The notes below the pieces were generated by a model, which did no database searches, was not told where the DNA came from, and worked only from the letters and a program-made list of their open reading frames with translations. The position numbers and the translations under genes are program-made. This document shows, piece by piece, positions 18,041-27,227 of a DNA stretch of 64,000 bases. Source of the stretch: Sphingopyxis microcysteis (lineage in GTDB: Bacteria; Pseudomonadota; Alphaproteobacteria; Sphingomonadales; Sphingomonadaceae); contig NZ_JAANYY010000002.1 of the NCBI RefSeq assembly GCF_012274265.1, forward strand, positions 1,550,001-1,614,000. The letters run 5' to 3'. Within the stretch, counting starts at the first letter, position 1, and the number at the start of each line of letters is the position of its first letter.

Positions 18041-19205
18041 GCGCCAGCGCCTCGGGCACCGCTTCGCGGCCAAAAATCTCGGCGTAGCGGTCTATCGCGA
18101 ACCGGTCGGTCATTCCTGCAATATAATCGCCAATATGCCGCGTTGTCGCGCATTCTTCGCCGGGCAATCGCGCTGACCAGTCCTCGCCCATCAGCCCCGG
18201 ATTGTCGGCGTAGGCGGCAAACAACCGGCCGACGACCTGGTTCGCAGCCTCGGCAGCCGCGATCTGTTCGGGATGATGATAGAGATTGGCATACATGAAG
18301 CGTTTCAGCTCGCGCTCCTGCGCCGCAAGCTCGGGCGAAAAGCCACCGAGCGGTCGGCCCGCGGCGCGCACGTCGGCGACGCTCGCGACGCCGGCAGCCG
18401 CGACATTGGCGGCGGTCGCGGCGATGACGTCGTTGACCATTACCCCGATCTGGTCGCGCACCAGTTCGCGCAGCAACCGGTCGCGCGGCGCGCCGGGGAA
18501 GCGGCCCTCGACGGCGCCGAAATTGGCGGCAACAAACGGTTGCTCCATCAGCTGATCTAGGTCGAGCAAGCCCGCGCGTAGCCCGTCGTCGATGTCGTGA
18601 TTGTCGTAAGCAACGTCGTCGGCGACCGCCGCAATCTGCGCCTCAAGACTGGCATGGCTGTCAAGGTCGAGGCGGAAATCATCGTCGATCGCGGCCAGCG
18701 CCCAGCCGGGGTTCGTCACCGGGCCGTTATGCTTGGCCAGCCCTTCGAGCGTTTCCCACGTCAGGTTGAGACCATCGAAACGGGGATAAGGACATTCAAG
18801 CTGCGCCAGCGTGCGCAGCGTATGGCCATTATGGTCGAAACCGCCATGCTCGGCCATCGCCGCCTTCAGCGCATCTTCGCCCGCATGGCCGAAGGGCGGA
18901 TGCCCGATGTCGTGCGCCAGGCAGAGCGCCTCGGTCAGATCCTCGTTCAACCCTAGCGCGCGCGCGATGCCACGGCCAATCTGGGCGACCTCGATGCTGT
19001 GGGTCAGGCGGACGCGATAATGGTCGCCGTCAGGGGCGACGAACACCTGCGTCTTGTGGCGCAGGCGGCGAAAGGCGATCGAGTGGATGATGCGATCGCG
19101 GTCGCGCTGGAAATCATCGCGCGGGCCGCGAACGACGCGGCCCTGCTCGGCATAGCGTCGCCCGCGACTTTGCGCCGGGTTGCTCGCGCAATCGGCGACG
19201 CTCAT
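18033..19205 (-). CDS. dgt: dGTPase-like deoxyguanosinetriphosphate triphosphohydrolase
   Basis: A 390-residue HD-domain phosphohydrolase removing triphosphate from dNTPs. Metal-binding residues are visible in RLTHSIEVAQIGR, LAHDIGHPPFGHAGE and YDNHDIDDGL. Length fits the shorter dGTPase-like (type 2) family rather than the 505-residue E. coli Dgt. ATG 19205 is used because homology starts soon after (RYAEQGRVVRGPRDDFQRD); upstream in-frame sequence lies in an inverted-repeat element whose edge is only 2 bases away. That element therefore supplies the 5' leader. Confidence 0.9.
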   Translation of the reverse strand: MSVADCASNPAQSRGRRYAEQGRVVRGPRDDFQRDRDRIIHSIAFRRLRHKTQVFVAPDGDHYRVRLTHSIEVAQIGRGIARALGLNEDLTEALCLAHDIGHPPFGHAGEDALKAAMAEHGGFDHNGHTLRTLAQLECPYPRFDGLNLTWETLEGLAKHNGPVTNPGWALAAIDDDFRLDLDSHASLEAQIAAVADDVAYDNHDIDDGLRAGLLDLDQLMEQPFVAANFGAVEGRFPGAPRDRLLRELVRDQIGVMVNDVIAATAANVAAAGVASVADVRAAGRPLGGFSPELAAQERELKRFMYANLYHHPEQIAAAEAANQVVGRLFAAYADNPGLMGEDWSARLPGEECATTRHIGDYIAGMTDRFAIDRYAEIFGREAVPEALAHV

Positions 19206-19206
19206 A

Positions 19207-19487
19207 AGGGCCAGAATCCGCCATTTGCGCCTTCGAGGCGTCGAAATGGCGAAGATATCGTCTTCGCGTGGCCGCCGCTGATGGTGGTTCCATCCGCAAG
19301 GCCGCGCGGGGACGAGATCGAAGCCATTTCGACGTCCCCCCAGTAAAGCGAGAGGGGGGATTTGACCGATTTTGTCCATGGCTGCGTCAGCGAGCCTTGG
19401 AATATCTTCATATGCCTGCGTCTCGCTTCCTTGCCCTGAACAAAATCGCTTCAAACCTCGAAGGCGCAAATGGCGGATTCTGGCCCT
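19207..19487. mobile_element. MITE-like element with 32-bp terminal inverted repeats
   Basis: Arms at 19207-19238 and 19456-19487 are perfect 32-bp inverted repeats beginning AGGGCCAGAATCCGCC. The 217-base interior has no convincing gene. The left edge is 2 bases from the dgt start codon and the right edge runs into the stop codon of the SPOR gene, so it fills the whole intergenic space. No target-site duplication is evident. A non-autonomous insertion is one reading; a paired regulatory repeat is another. Confidence 0.6.
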
Positions 19488-21384
19488 AAATCGGATCGAC
19501 GGCCTGGCCCGCCTCGCTGTTGAACAGGAACCCGTCGCCGCCCGCTTTCTTGTAACCCGTCAGCCAGTCCTGCGCCGCCTTGCGGTCCTTGAACGGCCCC
19601 ACCAGCAAGCGGCGAGTCCGGCCCCATTCGGCGGTCGCGCCCGATTTGCCCTTGAACAAGTCGGGGCTTTTCTTCGCGAATTTGCCAAAGTCGGTCGCGA
19701 GCGCCCGCGCATTGGCACCGGTCGCGACCTGTACCCAGATGCGCGCCGGATTGGCCTTTTTCTCTGCCGCTTCGGCCTTGGCCTTTGCATCAGCCTCGGC
19801 CTTGGCTTTCGCCGCGACCGCGTCCTTTTCGCGCTTTGCATCCTCCGCCGCGTCGGCGCGTCGCTTGTCTTCGAGCAATTTGGCGAGCGTGTCGGCACCG
19901 ATCGCATTGTCGGGCTGGTTCAGTTCCTCCGGCGGAATCTCGATCGACCCGACGATGTCGGCAAGCGACGCGAGTGGGGCTACCGCCGCGGGAGCGGGAG
20001 CGGGCGCCGAAGAATTGGATACTGCGGCAAGCGTTGGCGCGGATGGCGAAGCATCGCGCGATGTGGTTGCCATGTTCGCTACCGCGACGGCTCCGCTGGT
20101 CCCAACGTCGGCGATCGAGAAGCCCGGAGCGACTTCGCGCGCGCCGCCCTGTGCGGCGACGACCGGATCGGGGCTTGCGGCCGCCGGTGACGGTCCTGCC
20201 GCGACTGCCGACCCCGCCGCGATATCGGATGCTTTTTCAGGCAAGGGGGAAACGGCGGGGCGAAGCGTTTGGCGCAATGTCGATTGCAAGACGGGCGGCC
20301 CCGACGACGCAGGCCCATCCGGCAAGGCGACCGGCGACTGTGCGGCGCGCGTCGTTGGAGCGGGCGTTGGCTTCGGGGACGACGCCGGCTGCGGCGCGGA
20401 CTCGCGCGGCTGGGCATAGGCGGGCCCGATTGGCCGCGTGCTGGGCGTCGGGGTCGGCGTCGCCGCGACCGACGCGGCGGGTGGGCGGCTGGTGCCAGCG
20501 CTGGGGCGCCGGGTCGACGTCGCGGGCGGTGTCGGGGATGGCGTCGCGGCCGCCACCTGAACCGGTTTACGCTTCGCGGGGAGCTGGCCGTTCGGGAAGC
20601 GCCCGAAATGGGCGGCCGCGGCCTGCTGCGCCGGATTGAGCCGGTCCATCTGGGTCAGATAGGGCAGAATATTCTGCGCCATCGCGGGCGGCATCGTTGC
20701 ATTGACGATCTCGGTTGCTTCGCCGTCGCGGCCGTTCATCGCCAGGATCATTGCACGCAACCGCCAGGCGCCGCGATCCTGCGCCCGCAATTGCGGCGTC
20801 AGCATCTGGATCGCGCGATCGGCCTCGCCACTGATCCCGAGCGAGAGGGCATAGCGCCGCGTCAATTCGTCGTTTGGAGCGATCGACAGCGCCAGCTGGT
20901 AATCGCGCTGGGCGGCGTCCTGCTGTCCCAGCAAATCGCGGGCTAGCGCACGGTCCGCCAGAAACAGCCGCTCGGGCGCGCCGAGCAGCTGCGCCTCGCC
21001 AAAATAATCGAGGGCGCGGGTCGGGTTTTCCATATGAACCACTGCCGATCCCAGCGCGGCCTTGATCGCGCCATCGCGCGGGCTTGCCTGCTCGGCGCGG
21101 ACCAGAAAGCCGAGCGCCGCACGATAATCTTCCAACTCGATCGATGCCCGCCCGGCGTCGAGTAGCGCGCGTGAATCGCTGTTGTTCGACGCAATCCGCG
21201 CGAGCGCCGACGACAATAAGGTCCGCGCCGCGGTACGCTTCTCCATTGCCGCCTTGGTCGCGGCGTCGGGCGGCGTCACCTGCGCGAACGTAGGCGCCGC
21301 CATCAGCCCGAGCAACAGCGCGCCGAATGCGCCGGAACAAAGCCGCGCGCGGGCCGGCCTTGCCGTCATTTTCGCTTGCCGCAT
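19486..21384 (-). CDS. TPR and SPOR-domain envelope protein
   Basis: A 632-residue protein. A signal peptide (FGALLLGLMAAPTFAQ) indicates export. TPR-like helices cover about 40-240, followed by a long Pro/Ala/Ser/Thr-rich linker (about 250-500), a Lys/Ala/Glu coiled-coil-like segment (ADAAEDAKREKDAVAAKAKA) and a C-terminal SPOR domain from about 550 (WVQVATGANARALA ending LLVGPFKDRKAAQDWL). SPOR domains bind septal peptidoglycan stripped of stem peptides. It lies just downstream of ftsZ in the same orientation, so a division or envelope role is likely. ATG 21384 chosen; TTG 21390 and a later ATG are alternatives. Confidence 0.8.
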   Translation of the reverse strand: MRQAKMTARPARARLCSGAFGALLLGLMAAPTFAQVTPPDAATKAAMEKRTAARTLLSSALARIASNNSDSRALLDAGRASIELEDYRAALGFLVRAEQASPRDGAIKAALGSAVVHMENPTRALDYFGEAQLLGAPERLFLADRALARDLLGQQDAAQRDYQLALSIAPNDELTRRYALSLGISGEADRAIQMLTPQLRAQDRGAWRLRAMILAMNGRDGEATEIVNATMPPAMAQNILPYLTQMDRLNPAQQAAAAHFGRFPNGQLPAKRKPVQVAAATPSPTPPATSTRRPSAGTSRPPAASVAATPTPTPSTRPIGPAYAQPRESAPQPASSPKPTPAPTTRAAQSPVALPDGPASSGPPVLQSTLRQTLRPAVSPLPEKASDIAAGSAVAAGPSPAAASPDPVVAAQGGAREVAPGFSIADVGTSGAVAVANMATTSRDASPSAPTLAAVSNSSAPAPAPAAVAPLASLADIVGSIEIPPEELNQPDNAIGADTLAKLLEDKRRADAAEDAKREKDAVAAKAKAEADAKAKAEAAEKKANPARIWVQVATGANARALATDFGKFAKKSPDLFKGKSGATAEWGRTRRLLVGPFKDRKAAQDWLTGYKKAGGDGFLFNSEAGQAVDPI

Positions 21385-21444
21385 GGGCAAATCATCCCGA
21401 TTTCCGGCCCGCCGTGCCCGGTGGGCGGCCGTTCGCTAGCCCCG

Positions 21445-22914
21445 TTACTGGTTGTTCTGACGCCCCAGGAAGCGCGGAATATCAACCCCGTCTTCCTTGT
21501 CGACCGCCTCACCCTCGGGCGCGGTGGCGCCGCGCGACAGGCGCGACATACGTTCGAACAAGGTTCCGCCACCGATCGCGCGTGCCGGCGATTCCGCGGC
21601 AGCCCCAGCACCGCCATCCGATGCTGCGGCAGGCGCTGACCGATAATCGGCCGCAGGCGCTTCGGGTGCATCGAGCACCAGTTCTTCCGCCGTATCGTCA
21701 TAGCTGGCGGCGACCTGCGACAATTCCATCGGCTCGTCTTCGGCGGCAGGCGCCTCGGCCTCGACCGTATCGCTCAGCGAAAAGCCGGGCGCAGGATCGT
21801 TTGCCTCTTCGGCGGGTACGTCAGCAACGGCCTCTTCCTCGACAACCGGTTCAAAAACCTCCTCGGCCACCGGCGTTGGCGCCGCGGCGCGCGCCGGGGC
21901 AAACGAGAAGCTGCGCGTCGCGGGCGAAGCCTGCGCCGCCATTTCGCCGTTGCTGTCGATGCCGGTGGCGACCACCGAGACGCGGATCTTGCCGTCCAGG
22001 CTGTCGTTGAAGGCGCTGCCCCAGATGATGTTGGCGTCGGGGTCGACCAGCTCGCGGATGTGGTTCGCCGCCTCGTCGACTTCCATCAGGCGCATGTCCT
22101 CGCCGCCGGTGATCGAAATGATGACGCCCTTGGCGCCCGCCATCGACACACCGTCGAGCAGCGGGTTGGCAATCGCCTTTTGCGCGGCTTCCAATGCGCG
22201 GCCATCGCCCTCGGCCTCGCCGGTGCCCATCATCGCCTTGCCCATTTCGCGCATCACGCTGCGAACGTCGGCAAAGTCGAGGTTGATGAGGCCGGGCATG
22301 ACCATCAGGTCGGTGATCCCGCGCACGCCCTGCTGCAGCACTTCATCCGCCATGGTGAAGGCTTCTTTGAAGGTCGTGTTCGGATTAGCGACCAGGAACA
22401 GATTCTGGTTCGGAATGACGATCAGCGTGTCGACATGGTCCTGCAGCTCGGCGATGCCCGAGTCCGCCGACCGCATGCGGCGCGCGCCTTCGAAGGTGAA
22501 GGGCTTGGTGACGACGCCGACGGTCAGGATGCCGCGATCGCGTGCCGCCTTGGCGATGACCGGCGCCGCCCCCGTGCCGGTGCCGCCGCCCATGCCCGCG
22601 GCGACGAAGCACATGTGCGCGCCGTTCAAGGCTTCCTCGACCTGCGCGATGCTCTCCTCGGCGGCCGCGCGGCCAACCTCGGGCCGCGAGCCGGCACCCA
22701 GCCCCTGGGTGATCTGCGTCCCCAGCTGGATGCGCCGTTCGGCGGGCGATGCGTTCAGCGCCTGCGCATCGGTGTTCGCAACGATGAAGTCGACCCCTTC
22801 GACCCGCGCTGCAATCATGTTTGCGATGGCATTGCCGCCCGCCCCGCCGACGCCGATCACCGCGATCCGCGGCTTCAGTTCGTCGACCTGCGGCGGGCCA
22901 ATATTGATGCTCAT
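21445..22914 (-). CDS. ftsZ: Cell division GTPase FtsZ
   Basis: A 489-residue tubulin homologue forming the Z ring. The GTP-binding tubulin signature is [13 protein letters not shown], with [14 protein letters not shown] near the N-terminus and the T7-loop region DFADVRSVM. The core ends near residue 320 and is followed by a long, acidic, low-complexity linker ([17 protein letters not shown] region). The extreme C-terminal peptide DIPRFLGRQ is the FtsA/ZipA-binding tail. ATG 22914 has GGGAGA upstream; the longer open frame to 23010 lies in the ftsA-ftsZ gap. Confidence 0.98.
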   Translation of the reverse strand: MSINIGPPQVDELKPRIAVIGVGGAGGNAIANMIAARVEGVDFIVANTDAQALNASPAERRIQLGTQITQGLGAGSRPEVGRAAAEESIAQVEEALNGAHMCFVAAGMGGGTGTGAAPVIAKAARDRGILTVGVVTKPFTFEGARRMRSADSGIAELQDHVDTLIVIPNQNLFLVANPNTTFKEAFTMADEVLQQGVRGITDLMVMPGLINLDFADVRSVMREMGKAMMGTGEAEGDGRALEAAQKAIANPLLDGVSMAGAKGVIISITGGEDMRLMEVDEAANHIRELVDPDANIIWGSAFNDSLDGKIRVSVVATGIDSNGEMAAQASPATRSFSFAPARAAAPTPVAEEVFEPVVEEEAVADVPAEEANDPAPGFSLSDTVEAEAPAAEDEPMELSQVAASYDDTAEELVLDAPEAPAADYRSAPAAASDGGAGAAAESPARAIGGGTLFERMSRLSRGATAPEGEAVDKEDGVDIPRFLGRQNNQ

Positions 22915-23028
22915 CAAAAAGTCTCCCTGCAGCGGCGGACAGGTGCCGCTTCCCCAACCTTGCGACCCAAACGGGCGGGTGTCCCGCCGCCCGGTTTTCT
23001 TAACCCGCATTGCACTATTGTGACGTGG

Positions 23029-23087
23029 GAATCATCCAAAAAATTAACCTTTTTTCGCGTTTCACCGCTAAAAACTGCTTTTTAGCG
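23029..23087 (-). promoter_or_regulatory. ftsA/ftsZ junction: hairpin and possible ftsZ control region
   Basis: A palindrome CGCTAAAAA-N4-TTTTTAGCG (23066-23087) spans the ftsA stop codon. Downstream, in the 150-base gap before ftsZ, there is a GAATC (23029-23033), a GANTC site of the kind methylated by CcrM in alphaproteobacteria, plus AT-rich TTAA segments. A separate ftsZ promoter here is likely by analogy with other alphaproteobacteria, but no -10/-35 pair is clear. Confidence 0.4.
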
Positions 23088-24324
23088 CCGCCATCAGGCG
23101 GTGCAGGATCGATGTGCCTGCCGGACGATAGACGTCCTGCGACATCATCGGCAAATCGCGCAGGTCGACGGGATCCGACGCCGCATAGAGAACCAGACCG
23201 GCCAGCGTCGCGAAAGCGGGACCGCTATGCGCATCGGGCAAGCCGTGCAGGCCGCGCGGCCTGCCGACGCGTGCCGCGCGTCCGAGGGCGCTCTGGGTAT
23301 AATCGGCAATCCCCTTGAGGTCGGCGCCGCCGCCGACCAGCACCACCTGGCGCCCGATGGGGCCAACGAAATGCAGGTCTTTGAGCGTCCGGCCAATCTC
23401 GCCCATCATCGCGTCGAGACGCTGGCGGATCACCGAGACCAGCTGCGCGCGGGTGATACGCGGGGAATCCCCGCTCGTCGGCGCGCCGGGTTCCAGCTCG
23501 ATGACCTCGTTATTGTCGCGCGGGCTGGCCGATGCCGAACCGTAAAAGCTCTGCAGCCGCTGTGCCTGGCTGCGCCTTATGCCAAACGCCGACGCAATAT
23601 CGTCGGTGATGTCACTCGCGCCAAAGGGCAGCGACGCCATTTCGACGAGCATCCCGCCAGCATAAAGCGAGACCGTGGTGACCGCAGCCCCAAGTTCGAC
23701 CAGCGCGACGCCAAGGTCGCGTTCCTCGTCCGACAGGCAGGCGAGCCCTGCCGCGATCGGCGACGCAACCACCGCGTTGACGTCAAGATGCGCCTGCCGC
23801 ACCGCCGCCTCCAGATTGCGCACCGGGGCACCGTCGGCCATGATGATATGAATGTCGACGCCCAGCCGGTCGGCGTGGAGCCCGATCGGGTTCTTCACCC
23901 CCGTCAGGCCGTCGAGCGTGTAAAGCGCGGGCTGCGCGTGCAGGATCATGCGGCCTTCAGGGTCGATCCCGGCGCGGCCCGCGGCAAGCAGGTCGTCGAT
24001 ATCCTCTTTCTCGATCCGATGGCCGCCGAGTTCGCTTTCGATCGGCGCGACGTCGCTCAGCAAACCGCCCGCCGAAAAACTGACCCACACATCGTCGATA
24101 TTGAGCCCCGCAATGCGCTCGGCCTGCTCGATCGCTTCGCGCACGATATGTTCGGTCTGCTCCATGTCGGCGACATAGCCGCGCTGGACACCGCGGCTTT
24201 CGCGCTGGCCGGTGCCGAGCACATGGAGTTGGCCGTCGGCGGCCTGCCCCGCGATCAGCGCGCACACCTTCCACGACCCGACGTCGAGCGCAGTGATGAT
24301 CTTTTCGATGCGCGGCGGGGCCAT
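23068..24324 (-). CDS. ftsA: Cell division protein FtsA
   Basis: A 418-residue actin-like ATPase that tethers FtsZ to the membrane. It shows ALDVGSWKVCALI near the N-terminus, the 1C-domain region and VLVGGGADLKGI in the nucleotide-binding half. The C-terminus ILHRLMAALKSSF is an amphipathic membrane-targeting helix. The start is only 3 bases after the ftsQ stop. It is the penultimate gene of the dcw run. Confidence 0.97.
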   Translation of the reverse strand: MAPPRIEKIITALDVGSWKVCALIAGQAADGQLHVLGTGQRESRGVQRGYVADMEQTEHIVREAIEQAERIAGLNIDDVWVSFSAGGLLSDVAPIESELGGHRIEKEDIDDLLAAGRAGIDPEGRMILHAQPALYTLDGLTGVKNPIGLHADRLGVDIHIIMADGAPVRNLEAAVRQAHLDVNAVVASPIAAGLACLSDEERDLGVALVELGAAVTTVSLYAGGMLVEMASLPFGASDITDDIASAFGIRRSQAQRLQSFYGSASASPRDNNEVIELEPGAPTSGDSPRITRAQLVSVIRQRLDAMMGEIGRTLKDLHFVGPIGRQVVLVGGGADLKGIADYTQSALGRAARVGRPRGLHGLPDAHSGPAFATLAGLVLYAASDPVDLRDLPMMSQDVYRPAGTSILHRLMAALKSSF

Positions 24325-24327
24325 CGC

Positions 24328-25260
24328 TTACCCCTTCTCCGCCGCCGCGACGTCGGCAACCGCAGCGCGCGCTTCGTCGAGCTTAGCGGGCGCCACCTGT
24401 CCTTCATGCGGCAGCCGCAGGACGAACCGCGCGGGGTCGCGCATGTCAAAGCGCAGGATGCCGCGCCCGAGCAGGCGATTGGCACCGTCCATATGCGCGA
24501 ACTTGGCGAGCGCCGCCTTTGCCTCGGCCTCGCCTTCGGGCAGCGACAGCGTCTCGCCACTGCGGAAGCGCAAATCCCAGCGGCGGTTGCCGACCCACGT
24601 CGCCCCCGCCAGCAGTTCCTTGAGGCTGCTTGCCTCGGCGAGCAGCCGGTCGAGATCCTGCGAGCGCTGGTTCGCCTTGGGTCCGATCACAAGCGGCAGG
24701 TCGGGCATCGTCGCGACGGTCACCGGTTCGAGCACCACGCCCTTGTCGTCGATCAGCGACAGGCGATTGTTATGCTGCCAGATCGCCGCCGGCGTGCGCT
24801 CGACGATATCGACGACCAGCGTATCGGGCAGGCGGCGCGACACGCGTGCATCCTTGATCCAGCCATATTGCATCAGGTCGCCGCGGACATCTTCCAGGTC
24901 GACCGCCGCCATCGAACGGTCCTTTTGCGCCAGCGCGATGTCATAGACCTTCAGCCGGTCGATCCGGTCGGCGCCGACGACTTCGACCTTCTTGACCTGG
25001 AATCCGGCGCGGCCGACCGCCTGCGCATATTCCTCGTGGATCTTTGCGGTCACGCCGGTCGCCTGCGCCGCGATGCCCGCGACCGCGACCAAGCTGAGCC
25101 CGATCGTCCAGTTGGCGATTTTTTGCAATCGCTGCGGGCTGATCGGCAGCGCGTTGATCACGGCGTTAAGCCGCGATGTCTGCACCTTCCGACGCTTTTT
25201 CGGCGCCCGCGCCGGGCGCCGCGGCGGCGCCGCACCGCGCTTGATCCGCGTGTTACTCAT
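24328..25260 (-). CDS. ftsQ: Cell division protein FtsQ
   Basis: A 310-residue bitopic protein: a basic cytoplasmic N-terminus rich in Arg/Pro/Lys, one transmembrane helix at about 57-76 (IGLSLVAVAGIAAQATG region), then a periplasmic POTRA domain (VKKVEVVGADRIDRLKVYDI) and a beta domain (SRRLPDTLVVDIVERTPAAI). It bridges FtsA and FtsBL in the divisome. The start ATG 25260 is in an ATGA overlap with the ddl stop; longer in-frame reading lies inside ddl. Confidence 0.95.
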   Translation of the reverse strand: MSNTRIKRGAAPPRRPARAPKKRRKVQTSRLNAVINALPISPQRLQKIANWTIGLSLVAVAGIAAQATGVTAKIHEEYAQAVGRAGFQVKKVEVVGADRIDRLKVYDIALAQKDRSMAAVDLEDVRGDLMQYGWIKDARVSRRLPDTLVVDIVERTPAAIWQHNNRLSLIDDKGVVLEPVTVATMPDLPLVIGPKANQRSQDLDRLLAEASSLKELLAGATWVGNRRWDLRFRSGETLSLPEGEAEAKAALAKFAHMDGANRLLGRGILRFDMRDPARFVLRLPHEGQVAPAKLDEARAAVADVAAAEKG

Positions 25261-26180
25261 AACGCTTCCCCCACGATGCGTTCGACCAGTTCGGCATAAT
25301 CCATGCCCACCGCGCGTCCCTGTTCGGGAACAAGGCTGAGCGGCGTCATCCCCGGCTGCGTGTTGACCTCGAGTAGATAGATGCCCGCAAGCCCATGCTC
25401 GTCGTCCCAGCGGAAGTCCGAACGCGACGCGCCTTTGCAGCCAAGCAGGCGGTGCGATTTGAGCGCCAGATCCTTCATTCGCTGCGCGACGTCCTCCGGG
25501 ACATCGGCGGGGCACACATGTTCGGTGAGGCCGTCGGTATATTTGGCGTCATAATCGTAAAAGCCCGACTTGACGCGCAGTTCGGTGACGGCGAGCGCCT
25601 GATCGCCCAGCACCGCGACGGTCAGCTCGCGACCCTTGATAAAGGGCTCGGCGAGCAGGCGGTCGAACTCCTGCCACGGCCCGACCGCGTCGCGCGCGAT
25701 CGGGTTGCCGTAATTGCTGTCGTCCTTGACGATCGCGACGCCAACCGACGATCCTTCGTTGACCGGTTTCAGGACATAGGGGCGCGGCAAAGGGTCGACT
25801 GAAAACAAGCTTTCGCTGTCGACCATCGTCCCCGTCGGCATGGGGATACCATGCGGCACCAGCGCCTGTTTCGTCAATTCCTTGTCGATCGCGATCACCG
25901 AGGTGACGAGCCCGCTGTGGGTATATTTAAGGCCCATCAGGTCGAGCATGCCCTGCACCGTGCCGTCCTCGCCCGGGACGCCGTGGAGCGCGTTGAACAC
26001 GACATCGGGCTTCGCCTCCGCGAGCCGCAGCGCAACGTCGCGGTCCATGTCGATCCGCGTCACCCTGTGCCCGCGCGATTCGAGCGCGTCGGCGACGCCG
26101 TTGCCGCTCATCAGCGACACTTCGCGTTCGGCGGACCAGCCGCCCATCAGGACAGCGACATGCCAGGGGCCGCGGTTCAC
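25257..26180 (-). CDS. ddl: D-alanine--D-alanine ligase
   Basis: A 307-residue ATP-grasp enzyme making D-Ala-D-Ala for peptidoglycan. It shows VAVLMGGWSAEREVSLMSG, the Glu/Ser region HGVPGEDGTVQGML, VLKPVNEGSSVGVAIVKD and the C-terminal LLEVNTQPGMTPLSLVP. GTG 26180 is chosen because it forms a GTGA overlap with the murB stop and gives the usual family length (about 306). An in-frame ATG at 26210 would overlap murB by 34 bases and has a weak ribosome site. Confidence 0.96.
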   Translation of the reverse strand: MNRGPWHVAVLMGGWSAEREVSLMSGNGVADALESRGHRVTRIDMDRDVALRLAEAKPDVVFNALHGVPGEDGTVQGMLDLMGLKYTHSGLVTSVIAIDKELTKQALVPHGIPMPTGTMVDSESLFSVDPLPRPYVLKPVNEGSSVGVAIVKDDSNYGNPIARDAVGPWQEFDRLLAEPFIKGRELTVAVLGDQALAVTELRVKSGFYDYDAKYTDGLTEHVCPADVPEDVAQRMKDLALKSHRLLGCKGASRSDFRWDDEHGLAGIYLLEVNTQPGMTPLSLVPEQGRAVGMDYAELVERIVGEAL

Positions 26181-27076
26181 TTCTTCACTCCCACGCGCTG
26201 TATTTCCCATTGCAATTCCACGCCGCTCTTATCCTTGACGCGGCGGCGGACCTCCTCGCCGAGCGCCTCGATATCGGCACTGGTCGCTTCGCCGGTGTTG
26301 ATCAGGAAATTGGTGTGCTTTTCGCTGACCTGCGCGCCGCCGACGGCAAGGCCGCGGCAGCCCGCTTCGTCGACCAGCTGCCACGCCTTGTGCCCGTCGG
26401 GGTTCTTGAAGGTCGACCCCCCGGTTTTCGAACGCAGCGGCTGCGACGCCTCGCGGCTCGCGGAGATGCGGTCCATTTCGGCCTGGATCGCCGCGGGTTC
26501 GCCGGGCCGACCGCGGAAGGTAGCACCGATCACCACCGCGCCCTCGGGTAATTCGCTATGGCGATAGGTATATCCCAGATCGTCGAGCGCGAGCGTGCGG
26601 CGCTCGCCCGAGCGCAGCACGACCTCGGCATCGACCAAAATGTCTTTCACCTCGCCCCCATAGGCGCCGCCGTTCATGCGCACGAAACCGCCGACCGTTC
26701 CAGGGATCGACCGCAGGAATTCCATGCCAGCAATGCCCGCGTCGCGCGCTGTCGAGGAGACGAGGATGCCCGACGCGCCGCCGCCGCAGCGCAGCGTCAT
26801 AGGGTCGATAGCCTCGACCTTGGCAAAGGCTTTGCCGAGCCGGATCACGACCCCGGGAAAGCCGCCGTCGCGGACGATGAGGTTCGAGCCGAGGCCGAGC
26901 GCCATCACCGGCACGGCGGGGTCGAGATCGCGCAGGAAATCGGCGAGGTCGTCGGCGTCCTTGGGTTCAAACAGCCAGTCGGCGGGACCGCCCGACTTGA
27001 ACCAGACGAGCGGTGCCAGCGGGGCCTGCGGGGTGAGCTTGCCGCGGACCGTGGGCAAGTTCGCGGTCGCGATCAT
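26177..27076 (-). CDS. murB: UDP-N-acetylenolpyruvoylglucosamine reductase
   Basis: A 299-residue FAD enzyme reducing enolpyruvyl-UDP-GlcNAc to UDP-MurNAc. FAD-binding features are GLGSNLIVRDGGFPGVVI and SIPGTVGGFVRMNGGAYGGE; the C-terminal catalytic region KTGGSTFKNPDG and GCRGLAVGGAQVSEKHTNF identifies a type II MurB. ATG 27076 has GGGAGG just upstream. It is separated from murC by 150 bases holding a foldback repeat, the only large break inside the mur run. Confidence 0.97.
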   Translation of the reverse strand: MIATANLPTVRGKLTPQAPLAPLVWFKSGGPADWLFEPKDADDLADFLRDLDPAVPVMALGLGSNLIVRDGGFPGVVIRLGKAFAKVEAIDPMTLRCGGGASGILVSSTARDAGIAGMEFLRSIPGTVGGFVRMNGGAYGGEVKDILVDAEVVLRSGERRTLALDDLGYTYRHSELPEGAVVIGATFRGRPGEPAAIQAEMDRISASREASQPLRSKTGGSTFKNPDGHKAWQLVDEAGCRGLAVGGAQVSEKHTNFLINTGEATSADIEALGEEVRRRVKDKSGVELQWEIQRVGVKK

Positions 27077-27080
27077 ACGA

Positions 27081-27212
27081 TCCTCCCCACTTGTGGGGAG
27101 GTGGCAGTCGCGAAGCGGCTGACGGAGGGGGCTATCGTGGCCTGCCGACGCAGTGCGAGGACGCGAACCCCCTCCACCGCTTCGCGGTCCCCCTCCCCGC
27201 AAGCGGGGAGGA
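27081..27212. repeat. C-rich foldback repeat between murC and murB
   Basis: A hairpin TCCTCCCCACTTGTGGGGAG at 27081 is mirrored by CCCTCCCCGCAAGCGGGGAG at 27190. Between them a second pair of inverted segments (TCGCGAAGCGG and CCGCTTCGCGG; GGAGGGGG and CCCCCTCC) nests in the same fold. It interrupts the dcw operon and could influence mRNA stability or partial termination. Confidence 0.75.
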
Positions 27213-27227
27213 TTTGGAGCAGGCTGA

